Shown: positions 53,890 through 63,671, counted from the stretch's first letter. The stretch: DNA of 64,000 nucleotides from Clostridium sp. 1001275B_160808_H3 (GCF_015550425.1 NZ_JADNAT010000007.1:110130-174129); one strand, 5' to 3'. Numbers and translations are program-made. Notes: generated by a model not told the origin, from the sequence alone.

Positions 53890-54171
53890 TTGGACAGTAA
53901 TTACAAACAATACGAGGATATAGCAGAATTTTTAAAAGTTTTAGCTCATCCAGTTAGACTTTGTATAGTAAAAAATCTTTTAGAAAAGGGTTCTTGTAAT
54001 GTAACTAATATGCATAGTTGCTTAGGTATGCCTCAATCTACAATTTCTCAACATCTTCAAAAGCTAAAGAGTGTTGGAATAATTAAAGGTGAAAGAAACG
54101 GACTTGAAATAGTATATGAAGTAGTTGATAAAAGAGCTGAGAAAATTATACAAGCTCTTATAGAAGAATAA
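53890..54171 (+). CDS. ArsR-family regulator with conserved cysteines
   Basis: I choose the TTG start at 53890 because GAAGAGGTG lies seven bases upstream; an ATG at 53872 precedes that site. The ~93-residue protein is a winged helix protein: ADIAEFLKVLAHPVRLCIVKNL-like region, then GSCNVTNMHSCLGMPQSTISQHLQKLKSVGI. Cysteines occur at LCIV, GSC and HSC, so a thiol-based sensor is possible, as in sulfur-responsive ArsR proteins. It is followed by a terminator and a CoA-disulfide-reductase fusion gene. Confidence 0.85.
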   Translation: MDSNYKQYEDIAEFLKVLAHPVRLCIVKNLLEKGSCNVTNMHSCLGMPQSTISQHLQKLKSVGIIKGERNGLEIVYEVVDKRAEKIIQALIEE

Positions 54172-54227
54172 TATTCAAATTATTTATCAATAATTTAAAT
54201 TTTTAATAGTGTAAAGTTGCTAATTTA

Positions 54228-54255
54228 GAACAGCTAAATTATAGCTGTTCTTTAA
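54228..54255 (+). terminator. Terminator of the arsR-type gene
   Basis: GAACAGCT (54228-54235) pairs with AGCTGTTC (54243-54250) and is followed by TTTAAATTT. Confidence 0.65.
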
Positions 54256-54374
54256 ATTTAAAATAAATATCGTAATATTATAATATAACAATAATTAATT
54301 GAATGAATATTATATTGATTATAGATATAAAAAATTTAGAAAGAATAATATCAGCAGATTTAGGAGGATTTTTA

Positions 54375-56846
54375 ATGAATAAGAAAGTTTTAATAGTTGG
54401 AGGAGTTGCAGGTGGAGCATCTGCAGCAGCTAGACTTAGAAGATTAGATGAAAATATAGAAATAGTAATGTTTGAAAAAGGTGAGTATATTTCCTTTGCA
54501 AACTGTGGACTTCCTTATTATGTTGGTGAAGTAATAAAAGAGAGAGATGCTTTACTTCTTCAAACGCCAGAAAAGATGAAAGATAGATTTAATATAGATG
54601 TAAGAATCAATAGTGAAGTTATACAAATTAATGCAGATGATAAAAAGGTAAAAGTAAAAACACTTAATAATGAAGAATATGAAGAAAGCTATGATTATTT
54701 AGTTTTATCACCAGGAGCAAAACCAATAAGACCTAATTTACCAGGAATAGATAGTAAAAAAATATTTACAGTTAGAAATGTTCCAGATACAGATAAAGTA
54801 AAAGCTTTTGTAGATTCCAAAGGTACTAAATCAGCCGTTGTTATTGGTGGTGGATTTATTGGAATTGAAATGGCAGAGAACTTAAGGGAAAGAGGTATTG
54901 AAGTAACATTAGTAGAAGCAGCACCTCATGTTATGGCACCTTTTGATTCTGAATTTTCAAGCTTAATTGAAAAAGAATTAAATTCTAATGATATAAGTAT
55001 CATGTTAAATGAAAAAGTTAATGGATTTGAAGAAACTGATAATTTTATAAAGGTTAAGCTAGAAAGCGGAAAAGAAATAGTTGTTGATATGGTTGTTTCA
55101 GCTATTGGGGTAACTCCAGATACTACATTCATAAGAGATAGTGGTATAGAACTTGGAGAAAGAGGTCATATAATTGTAGATGATCACATGAGAACTAATA
55201 AAGATGGAGTATATGCGGCTGGGGATGCAGTAGTTGTAAAAGACTATGTAAATGGAAATGAAGCATTTATACCACTAGCAGGACCAGCAAACAAACAAGG
55301 AAGAATAATAGCTGATAATATAGCAGGTTTAAATTCAGCATATAAAGGAACTTTAGGAACATCTATAATAAAAATATTTGATATGGTTGCAGCTTCAACA
55401 GGAAATAATGAAAGAACTTTAAATAGATATGGAATTAAATTTAATAAAGTATATTTACATCCAATGAGTCATGCTGGATATTATCCAGATGCTACACCGC
55501 TAACAATAAAGGTGATATATGATGTTGAAGGTAAAATACTTGGAGCTCAAGCTTTAGGATATGAAGGGGTAGATAAATTTATAGATGTAATAGCAACATC
55601 AATTAAGTTTGGTGGAACAATGGAAGATTTAGCAGAACTTGAACTTTCATATGCACCACCGTTCCTATCAGCAAAATCACCAGCAAATATGGCAGGTTTT
55701 ATAGCTCAAAATCAAACCAAAGGACTAGTAGATGTTATAAACATAGAGGATTTAAATAAATTTGATTCATCAAAGCAAATTTTATTAGATACAAGAGATA
55801 AGCAAGAAGTAGAGCTTGGAAAGATAGAAAATTCAATAAATATACCAGTTAATGATTTAAGAAATAATTTAGATAAGCTAGATAAAGATAAAGAAATTTT
55901 AGTTTATTGTGCAGTAGGAATAAGAGGTTATATAGCAGCTAGAATATTAAAGGCTAATGGCTTTAAAGCTAGAAACTTAAATGGTGGTTATAAGTCTTAT
56001 GTAAACTGGAACTACAAAGCAAAAGTTTTTGAAAGTAAAAATAATAATATAAATAATAGTGAAAATGGAGATTCTGTAATGAAAGAAGTAGCAGCTGATA
56101 AGGTAAGAGAATTAAATGCAACAGGATTATCTTGTCCAGGACCTTTAATGCAAGTAAAAGCAACTATGGATGATATGAATGATGGAGAAGTCTTAAAGGT
56201 AAAGGTATCAGATGAAGGATTCTGTAGAGATATAGAAGCTTGGACTAAGAAAACTAATAATAGACTTATGAATTTAGATAAAAACAAGGGAATTATAGAA
56301 GCAACAATTATGAAGTGTTCAGATCAAATTCTATCTGGAACTGAAATTTCTAATACTTGTACTACAGTTCAAAATAATAATGGTCAAACAATGGTTGTAT
56401 TTAGTGGAGATCTAGATAAAGCTATTGCTTCATTTATAATTGCTAATGGTGCAGCTACAATGGGCAAAAAGGTAACTATGTTCTTTACATTCTGGGGATT
56501 AAACGTACTAAGAAAGCCTGAAAAAATAAAGACACCTAAAAATATAATAGAAAAAGCATTTGGTATGATGATGCCAAGAGGTAGCAAAAAGCTTGGACTA
56601 TCAAGAATGAATATGGGTGGAATGGGCGCTAAAATGATTAGAGGAGTCATGAAAAATAAAAATATTCAATCATTAGAAGACTTAATGGATGCAGCTATAA
56701 AAAATGGAGTAGAAATAGTAGCATGCACAATGTCTATGGATGTTATGGGAATTAAAAAAGAAGAGTTAATAGATGGAATAACTTATGGCGGCGTTGGATA
56801 CTATCTTGGAGAAGCCGATGATGCAAATGTCAATTTATTTATATAA
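54375..56846 (+). CDS. CoA-disulfide reductase / rhodanese / TusA / DsrE fusion
   Basis: ATG 54375 follows TAGGAGG; a reading from 54303 adds unrelated residues. The 823-residue protein has four parts. The first is a pyridine nucleotide-disulfide oxidoreductase (about 1-450) with GGVAGGASAAARLRR and active-site Cys44 in FANCGLPYY, as in CoA-disulfide reductases. The second is a rhodanese domain (about 455-555) with VYCAVGIRGY. The third is a TusA domain (about 575-645) with GLSCPGPLM. The fourth is a DsrE-like domain (about 665-823). It should act on sulfane sulfur: reduction of persulfides or CoA disulfides and sulfur relay. An ArsR regulator precedes it. Confidence 0.92.
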   Translation: MNKKVLIVGGVAGGASAAARLRRLDENIEIVMFEKGEYISFANCGLPYYVGEVIKERDALLLQTPEKMKDRFNIDVRINSEVIQINADDKKVKVKTLNNEEYEESYDYLVLSPGAKPIRPNLPGIDSKKIFTVRNVPDTDKVKAFVDSKGTKSAVVIGGGFIGIEMAENLRERGIEVTLVEAAPHVMAPFDSEFSSLIEKELNSNDISIMLNEKVNGFEETDNFIKVKLESGKEIVVDMVVSAIGVTPDTTFIRDSGIELGERGHIIVDDHMRTNKDGVYAAGDAVVVKDYVNGNEAFIPLAGPANKQGRIIADNIAGLNSAYKGTLGTSIIKIFDMVAASTGNNERTLNRYGIKFNKVYLHPMSHAGYYPDATPLTIKVIYDVEGKILGAQALGYEGVDKFIDVIATSIKFGGTMEDLAELELSYAPPFLSAKSPANMAGFIAQNQTKGLVDVINIEDLNKFDSSKQILLDTRDKQEVELGKIENSINIPVNDLRNNLDKLDKDKEILVYCAVGIRGYIAARILKANGFKARNLNGGYKSYVNWNYKAKVFESKNNNINNSENGDSVMKEVAADKVRELNATGLSCPGPLMQVKATMDDMNDGEVLKVKVSDEGFCRDIEAWTKKTNNRLMNLDKNKGIIEATIMKCSDQILSGTEISNTCTTVQNNNGQTMVVFSGDLDKAIASFIIANGAATMGKKVTMFFTFWGLNVLRKPEKIKTPKNIIEKAFGMMMPRGSKKLGLSRMNMGGMGAKMIRGVMKNKNIQSLEDLMDAAIKNGVEIVACTMSMDVMGIKKEELIDGITYGGVGYYLGEADDANVNLFI

Positions 56847-56862
56847 TTAAAATAGCATATTT

Positions 56863-56903
56863 CAATCTAAAAAGGAGCTGTATAACAGCTCCTTTTTAGA
56901 TTG
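56863..56903. terminator. Bidirectional terminator, very long stem
   Basis: CAATCTAAAAAGGAGCTGT (56863-56881) and ACAGCTCCTTTTTAGATTG (56885-56903) form a perfect 19-bp stem with an ATA loop between convergent genes. Confidence 0.85.
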
Positions 56904-56940
56904 CAAGTAATCTTTATTAAAATATATATTGCTTTAGTTA

Positions 56941-57915
56941 TTAAAGTTGATTATTTAATGATGAAATAGTATCATCAAGCTTTTCTAAACTTGTAGCTTG
57001 AAGATCCATATTTGCAGCAATTTCTTCACATAATGCAGAATGCTCTTGAGAAATGGTAGAAACCCTTTCTATTATAGATAAAACATTATCTTTTTCAGAA
57101 GAAGCTACAGTTAGATTTTCTATGCAACTATCAATTTCTTGAATTGAATCACCTATTGATGATTTTATGTTTGTAAAGCTACTCTTAGTGCTAAGAAGAG
57201 TCTTTTGTTGATTATCAATTGCTGAACTACCAGCTTGCATTGCTTTAGAAGTATCAAGAATATCAGATTTTATATCATCTAATATTTTAGTAATACTTTC
57301 AACTGATTGTTTTGAGTTTTCAGCTAGTTTTCTAACTTCACCAGCAACTACAGAGAATCCTCTGCCGGCTTCCCCTGCTCTTGCAGCTTCTATTGCAGCA
57401 TTTAAAGAAAGTAAATTTGTTTGGCTTGCAATTTGACTTATAGAATCTGTTATAGTATTTACTGATTCTAGCTTTGATACAAGAGAGTTTACTGTTGAAC
57501 TAACTATAGTAAAAGCGTGTTGTAAAGACTTTAATGATTCATCTAAATCAGTAAATGTATTTAAGCCTTCATCTGCAACTTTATCAGTATCTAAAACAGC
57601 AATTTGAACATTTGTAACGTTATAAGCTAATTGTTCCATACGGCTATTAAAGTTTTCTAAAATGTTGCTTACATTATTAATTTCTTCTGCTTGAGTAAGA
57701 GTTGCAGTTGTTAAGTTAGATAATGAGTTATTAACATCTTGAATTGCATTAGAAATACTAGAACTAGTATCACTTAACATAACCATCTCATTTTTTAAAT
57801 TCTCATTTGTATTTTCTTTTTCATCAATATTATTTGCAATAAAATCATCTGAAACTTCTTTAGTAACATCATTCATTGATATATTTTTTTTCTTTGATTT
57901 AGAAAATAAACCCAT
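56941..57915 (-). CDS. Soluble methyl-accepting chemotaxis-type protein
   Basis: The start is ATG 57915-57913 behind TAGGAGG, one base from the stop of the preceding gene. The 324-residue protein has no transmembrane segment. It is mostly coiled coil and includes the chemoreceptor signalling tip [40 protein letters not shown] (about residues 175-215). It would signal in the cytosol, either to a CheA kinase or to a non-chemotactic pathway. No sensor domain is present beyond the helical N-terminus. It shares an operon with a DUF2225 gene, which may act as its sensing partner. Confidence 0.85.
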   Translation of the reverse strand: MGLFSKSKKKNISMNDVTKEVSDDFIANNIDEKENTNENLKNEMVMLSDTSSSISNAIQDVNNSLSNLTTATLTQAEEINNVSNILENFNSRMEQLAYNVTNVQIAVLDTDKVADEGLNTFTDLDESLKSLQHAFTIVSSTVNSLVSKLESVNTITDSISQIASQTNLLSLNAAIEAARAGEAGRGFSVVAGEVRKLAENSKQSVESITKILDDIKSDILDTSKAMQAGSSAIDNQQKTLLSTKSSFTNIKSSIGDSIQEIDSCIENLTVASSEKDNVLSIIERVSTISQEHSALCEEIAANMDLQATSLEKLDDTISSLNNQL

Positions 57916-57916
57916 A

Positions 57917-58642
57917 TTAGTACCTCCTAATTTTATCTTTTCCATCTCGAGCCATTTCTTTTACTTTTTGGGGTGCACCTATGGATGTAATGACTTCTGA
58001 AAACCATCTTAAGGCTGATGTATCGTCCCCAACTCTTCTATGTAATTCACCTATTAGGTACATAATAGAAAACCTATCCAATCCATAAACTGGTAGCTTT
58101 TCATTTATAAATGTATCATTAAAGGCTATTAATGCTTGATTTATATAGTTTTTTTCATTAACTTCATCCATTAATAACCTATACATCCAAGCAATTTTTA
58201 AACAAAGCATAGCTTTTGTACTATTTTTACTTTCAATAACTAGTGAGTTAACTAAAGCTAATTTGTATCTTTCGATTGAAATTTTTTCAGTGAAAGGAAT
58301 ATCGTATTCACGATTAACCCATTTAGGAGTAATTTTTTCCTTTACTAGCTTTATTTGAAAGTCTCTAATTTTATTAAAGTCCGTTTTAAGAGCTGCGTAA
58401 CCACAGCTTGGACATAGCCATACTTCATAAAGATATGGATTTTCAACTGAATATCTTATAAACAAATCAGAATCTCTAGAAGTAACTCTAGAGGCATTGA
58501 CTTTTACAGTTGGTGTTTTAAAGGAATTTTCACAAACTGGACAATTAACTTCTTTGAGAAATAAGTTTTTAGTTGCTTTATCACTATTATCGTCTTTTTT
58601 TATTGAATCTTTAGTTTGTACACTCTTTAATGAGCTTATCAT
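57917..58642 (-). CDS. DUF2225 protein with zinc-binding cysteines
   Basis: The 241-residue protein has two CxxC pairs, CPVC near residue 34 and CPSC near residue 77. Between them is a segment [30 protein letters not shown], the DUF2225 signature. A helical TPR-like region (about 120-241) follows. The cysteines probably bind zinc. It starts with ATG behind AGGTGG and is cotranscribed with the soluble chemoreceptor-like gene, overlapping regulation likely. Function unknown. Confidence 0.83.
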   Translation of the reverse strand: MISSLKSVQTKDSIKKDDNSDKATKNLFLKEVNCPVCENSFKTPTVKVNASRVTSRDSDLFIRYSVENPYLYEVWLCPSCGYAALKTDFNKIRDFQIKLVKEKITPKWVNREYDIPFTEKISIERYKLALVNSLVIESKNSTKAMLCLKIAWMYRLLMDEVNEKNYINQALIAFNDTFINEKLPVYGLDRFSIMYLIGELHRRVGDDTSALRWFSEVITSIGAPQKVKEMARDGKDKIRRY

Positions 58643-58889
58643 AAGTTACCACCTCGGCATTCTACATATATCTAATTATAACATATTATAACAAATTTGT
58701 AGCTAAAACAATTACAAATACAAAAAAATAACTTATAAATACATTTTAAAATAATAATCTACAAATTTAATAGTATTATGATGTAAAATAGTAAATAGAA
58801 TTATTTGAGTACACAATAAAATTAAAATAATATATATTAATTAAGTGTGAGATATCTTTGAAATTAATGATTAGTAATAAGTTACATTT

Positions 58890-58931
58890 TAACTATATAG
58901 GGTAAAATCTGTATTTTATCCTATATAGTTA
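58890..58931. repeat. Long inverted repeat upstream of the alarmone synthetase gene
   Basis: TAACTATATAGGGTAAAAT (58890-58908) pairs with ATTTTATCCTATATAGTTA (58913-58931) except for one G-T pair, around CTGT. It has no T-tract and lies just before the probable -10 TATAAT (58964-58969) of the next gene. The rest of the 58643-59002 gap is AT-rich with no visible gene. Confidence 0.65.
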
Positions 58932-59002
58932 AATAATTTAATTACACAATTTGATATTTTTGATATAATATTTAGGGTGAAGTTTGAAAAGGGTGATAAG
59001 AT

Positions 59003-59794
59003 ATGGCGATTCAAGATTGGAAAAGTTTTTTTATGCCTTATGAACAGGCTGTAGATGAATTAAAGGTAAAGCTTAGAAGTATTAGAAAGGAATATAGAAA
59101 GAAAAATGAATATTCTCCAATAGAATTTGTTACTGGAAGAGTAAAAGAAATTTCTAGTCTTCTAGAAAAAGCTAATAAATTTGAAATTCCTTTAGATAGG
59201 CTTCAATATGAAATTGAAGATATAGCTGGCATTAGAATAATGTGCCAATTTGTAGATGATATAGATAGAGTTGTAGAAATATTAAGAGCAAGAAAAGATA
59301 TGCAAATTCTTTATGAAAAGGACTATGTTAGAGGTGTAAAGGAAAGTGGATATAGAAGTTATCATATTATAATTAAATATCCAATAAATATGGCAGAAGG
59401 TCAAAAAGAAATACTGGCTGAATTTCAGATAAGGACTTTAGCTATGAATTTCTGGGCAACAATAGAGCACTCATTAAATTATAAATATAAGAAACAGCTT
59501 CCCGATAATGTAAGAGAAAAGCTAAAAAGAGCAGCAGATGCAGCATTTGAGTTGGATGAGCAAATGCTTGATATTAAAGATGAAATTAAGGATGCTCAAA
59601 AGCTATTTGAAATAAAATCAGACATAATTTCAAATATTATGCATAATATATTAACTCTTATATCGCTAGGAAAATTTGCGGAAGCAAGTAGATATGAAAG
59701 TTCATTAAATAAGCTAATAGAGGATGGAGAAATATATGAACTTAATAATTTATTGGTATCTATAAAAAGGGATGTAAATAAATATAGAGATTGA
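59003..59794 (+). CDS. relQ: Small alarmone synthetase, RelQ type
   Basis: The 263-residue protein carries only the (p)ppGpp synthetase domain, with no hydrolase, TGS or ACT domain. Signature segments are SPIEFVTGRVKEISSLLEKANK, EDIAGIRIMCQFVDDIDRV, GYRSYHIIIKYP and EFQIRTLAMNFWATIEHSLNYK. It transfers pyrophosphate from ATP to GDP or GTP as part of the stringent response in the cytosol. A C-terminal helical tail (about 210-263) supports oligomerisation as in RelQ. It stands alone between an inverted repeat and a terminator. Confidence 0.92.
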   Translation: MAIQDWKSFFMPYEQAVDELKVKLRSIRKEYRKKNEYSPIEFVTGRVKEISSLLEKANKFEIPLDRLQYEIEDIAGIRIMCQFVDDIDRVVEILRARKDMQILYEKDYVRGVKESGYRSYHIIIKYPINMAEGQKEILAEFQIRTLAMNFWATIEHSLNYKYKKQLPDNVREKLKRAADAAFELDEQMLDIKDEIKDAQKLFEIKSDIISNIMHNILTLISLGKFAEASRYESSLNKLIEDGEIYELNNLLVSIKRDVNKYRD

Positions 59795-59804
59795 ATTTAA
59801 TCTT

Positions 59805-59840
59805 AAGAGTATGATTTTTAGTAATCATACTCTTTTTTTA
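59805..59840 (+). terminator. Terminator of the alarmone synthetase gene
   Basis: AAGAGTATGATT (59805-59816) pairs with AATCATACTCTT (59823-59834), followed by TTTTT. Confidence 0.85.
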
Positions 59841-59927
59841 TCAATAAATAGATAGCTATATCTTATATGAAGACTATCTATTTATTAATTAATGTATAAA
59901 AATATAGATAAATTCTCCAAAAGTATA

Positions 59928-59984
59928 TTGACATTGATAATCTTTATCAACTATAATAATAATCAGTTGATATAGATTATCAAG
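59928..59984 (+). promoter_or_regulatory. Consensus promoter filled by tandem Fur boxes
   Basis: TTGACA (59928-59933) and TATAAT (59952-59957) are both consensus, with an 18-base spacer. ATTGATAATCTTTATCAAC (59933-59951) occupies the whole spacer and matches the Fur 7-1-7 core. A second, weaker box GTTGATATAGATTATCAAG (59966-59984) lies just downstream. Fur binding would block polymerase under iron-replete conditions. Confidence 0.8.
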
Positions 59985-60000
59985 TAACGGGAGTGAGTAT

Positions 60001-60936
60001 ATGACTAAAAAATCTTTATTGGCTATTACTATTATTCTATCAGTAATATCCATATTCGTTGGAGTATCAAATATAAATATATTTAATATGGGAACTTCCG
60101 AAATAGAGGTTCTTATGATAAGCAGATTGCCTCGTTTAATCAGTATATTAGTTGCTGGAGTGGGGATGAGTATAAGTGGTGTGATAATGCAGCAAATAAG
60201 TAATAATAAATTTATTTCACCAACTACAGCAGCAACAGTAGATTCTGCAAAGCTTGGAGTTTTATTTTCTATAATAATATTTACATCTGCTAATATATTT
60301 CAAAAGATGATTTTATCTTTCATATTTTCTTTAGTGGGAACTTTTATGTTTATGACGATACTAAAGAAAATAAAAATAAAAAATGTAATTTTTATTCCAC
60401 TTGTAGGAATTATGCTAGGAAATGTAATAGGATCAATAACAGATTTCTTTGCATATAAGTACAATTTGACGCAAAGTATGGGAGCTTTTTTACAAGGCAG
60501 TTTTTCAACAGTATTAAAGGGTAACTACGAAATATTATATTTAAGCATACCGTTAGTAATTATTGCTTTTGCATATGTACATAAATTTACTTTAGCGGGT
60601 ATGGGAGAAGAAATGTCAGTAAGTCTTGGATTGAATTATAAAAGAGTTACTAATATAGGAGTTATAATAGTAGCTTTAATTTCTTCTTTAGTTGTAATAA
60701 CAGTAGGCAGTATTCCTTTTGTAGGATTAATAATACCTAATATAGTTTCTATATGGAAAGGGGACAACCTTAAAAATAACATGCCTATAGTGGCTTTACT
60801 AGGTGCAAGCTTTGTTTTAGCTTGTGATATTATAAGTAGATTAATTATTGCACCATATGAAGTGCCTATAGATTTAACAATTGGTGTTATTGGAGCTGTA
60901 ATATTCCTTTATTTAATATTTAGGAGGAATAAATAA
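60001..60936 (+). CDS. Siderophore ABC importer permease, YclN type
   Basis: The 311-residue protein belongs to the FecCD permease family, with about nine helices and the conserved RLPRLISILVAGVGMSISGVIMQQISNNKFISP start. The cytoplasmic loop GMGEEMSVSLGLNYKRV contacts the ATPase. It forms half of a membrane channel for iron-siderophore uptake. It heads a four-gene operon controlled by tandem Fur boxes, and its stop overlaps the start of the second permease gene. The gene set and order match B. subtilis yclNOPQ, a petrobactin importer; the ligand here is inferred. Confidence 0.9.
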   Translation: MTKKSLLAITIILSVISIFVGVSNINIFNMGTSEIEVLMISRLPRLISILVAGVGMSISGVIMQQISNNKFISPTTAATVDSAKLGVLFSIIIFTSANIFQKMILSFIFSLVGTFMFMTILKKIKIKNVIFIPLVGIMLGNVIGSITDFFAYKYNLTQSMGAFLQGSFSTVLKGNYEILYLSIPLVIIAFAYVHKFTLAGMGEEMSVSLGLNYKRVTNIGVIIVALISSLVVITVGSIPFVGLIIPNIVSIWKGDNLKNNMPIVALLGASFVLACDIISRLIIAPYEVPIDLTIGVIGAVIFLYLIFRRNK

Positions 60937-61889
60937 TGAGAAATAATAAGAAAAAAATAATTATAATGCTAATAATTGCAATAACATTTCTAACATTGTT
61001 TGTAGTGTGGGGATTAAATGCAAAAAATTATAGATTTAATTTGTCTCTTAGAATTCCAAAAGTATTAGGCATATTAATAGCAGGAGCAACAATTTCGGTA
61101 GCATCGTTACTATTCCAGACAATAACAAATAATAGAATTATAACGCCAAGTATTATTGGCTTAGATGCTTTATATAATTTAGTACAAACCATAGTAGTGT
61201 TTATATTTGGATCTACATCAATATTCATGGTTAATAAAACAATTAACTTCTTAACTTCAGGTACCTTAATGGTAGTTTTGGCAATGATTTTATTTAAAGT
61301 AGTTCTTAAAAGTGGAAAAAACAATATCTTCTTTTTATTATTAGTAGGTACAGTAGTTGGAACATTATTTAGAAGCTTATCATCATTTATGCAGGTTTTA
61401 ATAGATCCAAATGAATTTGATGCACTTCAAACAAAGCTATTTGCTTCATTTAGCCTAGTTAATACAAAGATAATATTTATTTCTATTGTAATATTAGTAA
61501 TAATGGCAGTTATTCTATATAAAGATTTTAATAAATTAGATGTTATGTCATTAGGTAGAGAACAAGCTATAAACTTAGGTGTTGATTACGATAAATTCAG
61601 CAAAGAAATATTAATGTTTGTGGCTATACTAGTTTCGTTATCAACAGCGCTAGTTGGACCTATTACATTTTTAGGAATAATAGTTGTTAATTTAACTTAT
61701 GAAATAACTAAAACTTATAAACATTCAGTTCTTCTTATAGTTGGTACACTTATAAGTATAATTGCTTTAGTTGGAGGCCAATTCTTGGTGGAAAGATTAT
61801 TCAACTTTAATACAACTATAAGTATAATAATTAACTTTATTGGAGGAATTTACTTTATAAATCTATTATTAAGGGAGAGTAAGTTATGA
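60936..61889 (+). CDS. Siderophore ABC importer permease, YclO type
   Basis: The 317-residue FecCD-family permease has about nine helices, the motif RIPKVLGILIAGATISVASLLFQTITNNRIITPSIIG and the loop SLGREQAINLGVDYDKF. It pairs with the preceding permease. Its ATG overlaps the previous stop by one base and its own stop overlaps the ATPase start, so translation is coupled across the operon. Confidence 0.9.
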   Translation: MRNNKKKIIIMLIIAITFLTLFVVWGLNAKNYRFNLSLRIPKVLGILIAGATISVASLLFQTITNNRIITPSIIGLDALYNLVQTIVVFIFGSTSIFMVNKTINFLTSGTLMVVLAMILFKVVLKSGKNNIFFLLLVGTVVGTLFRSLSSFMQVLIDPNEFDALQTKLFASFSLVNTKIIFISIVILVIMAVILYKDFNKLDVMSLGREQAINLGVDYDKFSKEILMFVAILVSLSTALVGPITFLGIIVVNLTYEITKTYKHSVLLIVGTLISIIALVGGQFLVERLFNFNTTISIIINFIGGIYFINLLLRESKL

Positions 61890-62641
61890 TAGAAGTAAGA
61901 AATATTAGTAAAAGTTATGGAAGTAAAAAAGTTCTAGAAGATGTTTCTTTTAACATAGAAGAAGGTAAAATAACTTCCTTTATAGGGCCTAATGGTGCTG
62001 GTAAAAGTACTGTTTTATCTATAATATCAAGACTTATGGACTCAGATTCAGGAGAAGTTATTATAGATGGCAAGGAAATAAAAAAGTGGGACTCTAAAGA
62101 GTTATCAAAAAAATTATCAATATTAAAGCAAAGTAATAATTTAAATATAAGACTAACTATTAGAGAACTTGTTTCATTTGGAAGGTTTCCATATTGTGAA
62201 GGAAAGCTAAAAGAAGATGATGAAAAATTTGTTGATGAAGCTTTAGATTATATGAAGCTTACAGATATTCAAGATAAGTACCTTGATGAGTTAAGTGGTG
62301 GACAAAGGCAAAGAGCATATATTGCAATGATAATTGCTCAAGATACTGATTACATACTTTTAGATGAGCCGCTAAATAATTTAGACATGAAGCATTCAGC
62401 TGAAATGATGAAAATGCTTAGACAAATGGTTAATGATTTAGGAAAAACTATAATAATAGTTATTCATGATATAAATTTTGCATCTTGTTATTCAGATACT
62501 ATTGTAGCATTGAAGGATGGGAAATTAGTAAATCATACAATAACAGAAGAAATGATAACAGAAGATAGTCTAAGCTGTCTTTACGATATGAACTTTAATA
62601 TTAGAGAAGTAAATAATCAAAAAATATGTATTTATTTCTAA
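61886..62641 (+). CDS. Siderophore ABC importer ATPase, YclP type
   Basis: The 251-residue ATPase has Walker A GPNGAGKST, signature LSGGQRQRAYIAM, Walker B YILLDEPLNNLD and the H-loop VIHD, in the FepC/YclP group. It energises the two upstream permeases. The start overlaps the permease stop by four bases. Confidence 0.92.
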   Translation: MIEVRNISKSYGSKKVLEDVSFNIEEGKITSFIGPNGAGKSTVLSIISRLMDSDSGEVIIDGKEIKKWDSKELSKKLSILKQSNNLNIRLTIRELVSFGRFPYCEGKLKEDDEKFVDEALDYMKLTDIQDKYLDELSGGQRQRAYIAMIIAQDTDYILLDEPLNNLDMKHSAEMMKMLRQMVNDLGKTIIIVIHDINFASCYSDTIVALKDGKLVNHTITEEMITEDSLSCLYDMNFNIREVNNQKICIYF

Positions 62642-62699
62642 AAAACATTAGTATGTAAAAATAAAATTTATATAAAAGAAAAAAATGGAGGTAAATTTA

Positions 62700-63653
62700 A
62701 TGAAAAAGAGACTTGCAGTCATATTAAGTATGGTTATGTTATTAATGGTAGGAGTAGTAGGTTGTACTTCAGGTGATAAAAAAGCTGAAGAATCAGCACA
62801 AGAAGAAAATAAAACAGTTGTTGTTACAGACCAAAAAGGTGAAGTAGAGGTTCCTGTTAATCCTAAAAATGTAGTAGTTTTAGATTACGGTTCATTAGAT
62901 ATAATGGCTAAGTTAGGGGTTGAGCCGGTAGCATTACCAAAAAGTTCTCTTCCAACATACTTAGATAAATATAAAGATGATAAATATGTTGATTTAGGTT
63001 CATTAAAAGAATTTGATTTAGAAAAGATTAATGCAGCTGAACCAGATTTAATTATAATAGAAGGAAGACAAGAGTCTTATTATGAAGATTTAAAGAAAAT
63101 TGCTCCAGTATTATATTTAGGTACAGTTAATAGCGATATATTTGCTTCAGCAGAAAATAATGCTAAAGTATTAGGTAAAGTATTTAATAAAGAAGAAGGC
63201 GTTACTGCTGAATTAGAAAGTATAAATAAGAGATTAGAAGCAGTAAGTGGAAAAGTTAAAGAAAATAATTCAACAGCTTTAATGACAATGTTTAATGAAG
63301 GTTCATTATCAGTTTATGGTGCAGGATCAAGATATGATATGGTTTATAGCAAGTTCGGATTTACTCCAGCAGATACAAAAATAGAAGTTTCAAATCACGG
63401 ACAAAATATTTCATTTGAATACTTAAAAGAAAAGAATCCAGATTACTTATTTGTCTTAGATAGAGGAGCTGTAACTGGAACTCAAGCATCAGTTAAAGAA
63501 GCAGTAGAAAATGAGTTGATAAAGACAACTAAAGCTTATGAAGAAGGACATATAGTATATGTAAATCCACAAGCTTGGTATGTTGGTGGAAGTGGAATAA
63601 TGGCTATAGATGCTATAATTTCAGATATGGAAACAGCAGTAGGAATAAAGTAA
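62700..63653 (+). CDS. Siderophore-binding lipoprotein, YclQ/FatB type
   Basis: ATG 62700 is chosen because ATGGAGGT immediately precedes it; a reading from 62685 would include that site. The 317-residue protein has a lipoprotein signal with lipobox VVGC (Cys about 22), then TVVVTDQKGEVEVPVNPKNVVVLDYGSLDIMAKLG, the class III iron-binding-protein fold, and a late QAWYVGGSGIMAIDAI segment. It captures iron-siderophore outside the membrane and delivers it to the FecCD permeases of the same operon. A terminator follows. Confidence 0.92.
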   Translation: MKKRLAVILSMVMLLMVGVVGCTSGDKKAEESAQEENKTVVVTDQKGEVEVPVNPKNVVVLDYGSLDIMAKLGVEPVALPKSSLPTYLDKYKDDKYVDLGSLKEFDLEKINAAEPDLIIIEGRQESYYEDLKKIAPVLYLGTVNSDIFASAENNAKVLGKVFNKEEGVTAELESINKRLEAVSGKVKENNSTALMTMFNEGSLSVYGAGSRYDMVYSKFGFTPADTKIEVSNHGQNISFEYLKEKNPDYLFVLDRGAVTGTQASVKEAVENELIKTTKAYEEGHIVYVNPQAWYVGGSGIMAIDAIISDMETAVGIK

Positions 63654-63671
63654 TAGAATATATAATTGTAA

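Noticed and set aside
54303..54374. Upstream start for the CoA-disulfide-reductase fusion
   Set aside because: The extra 24 residues precede the TAGGAGG site and disrupt the usual nucleotide-binding start.
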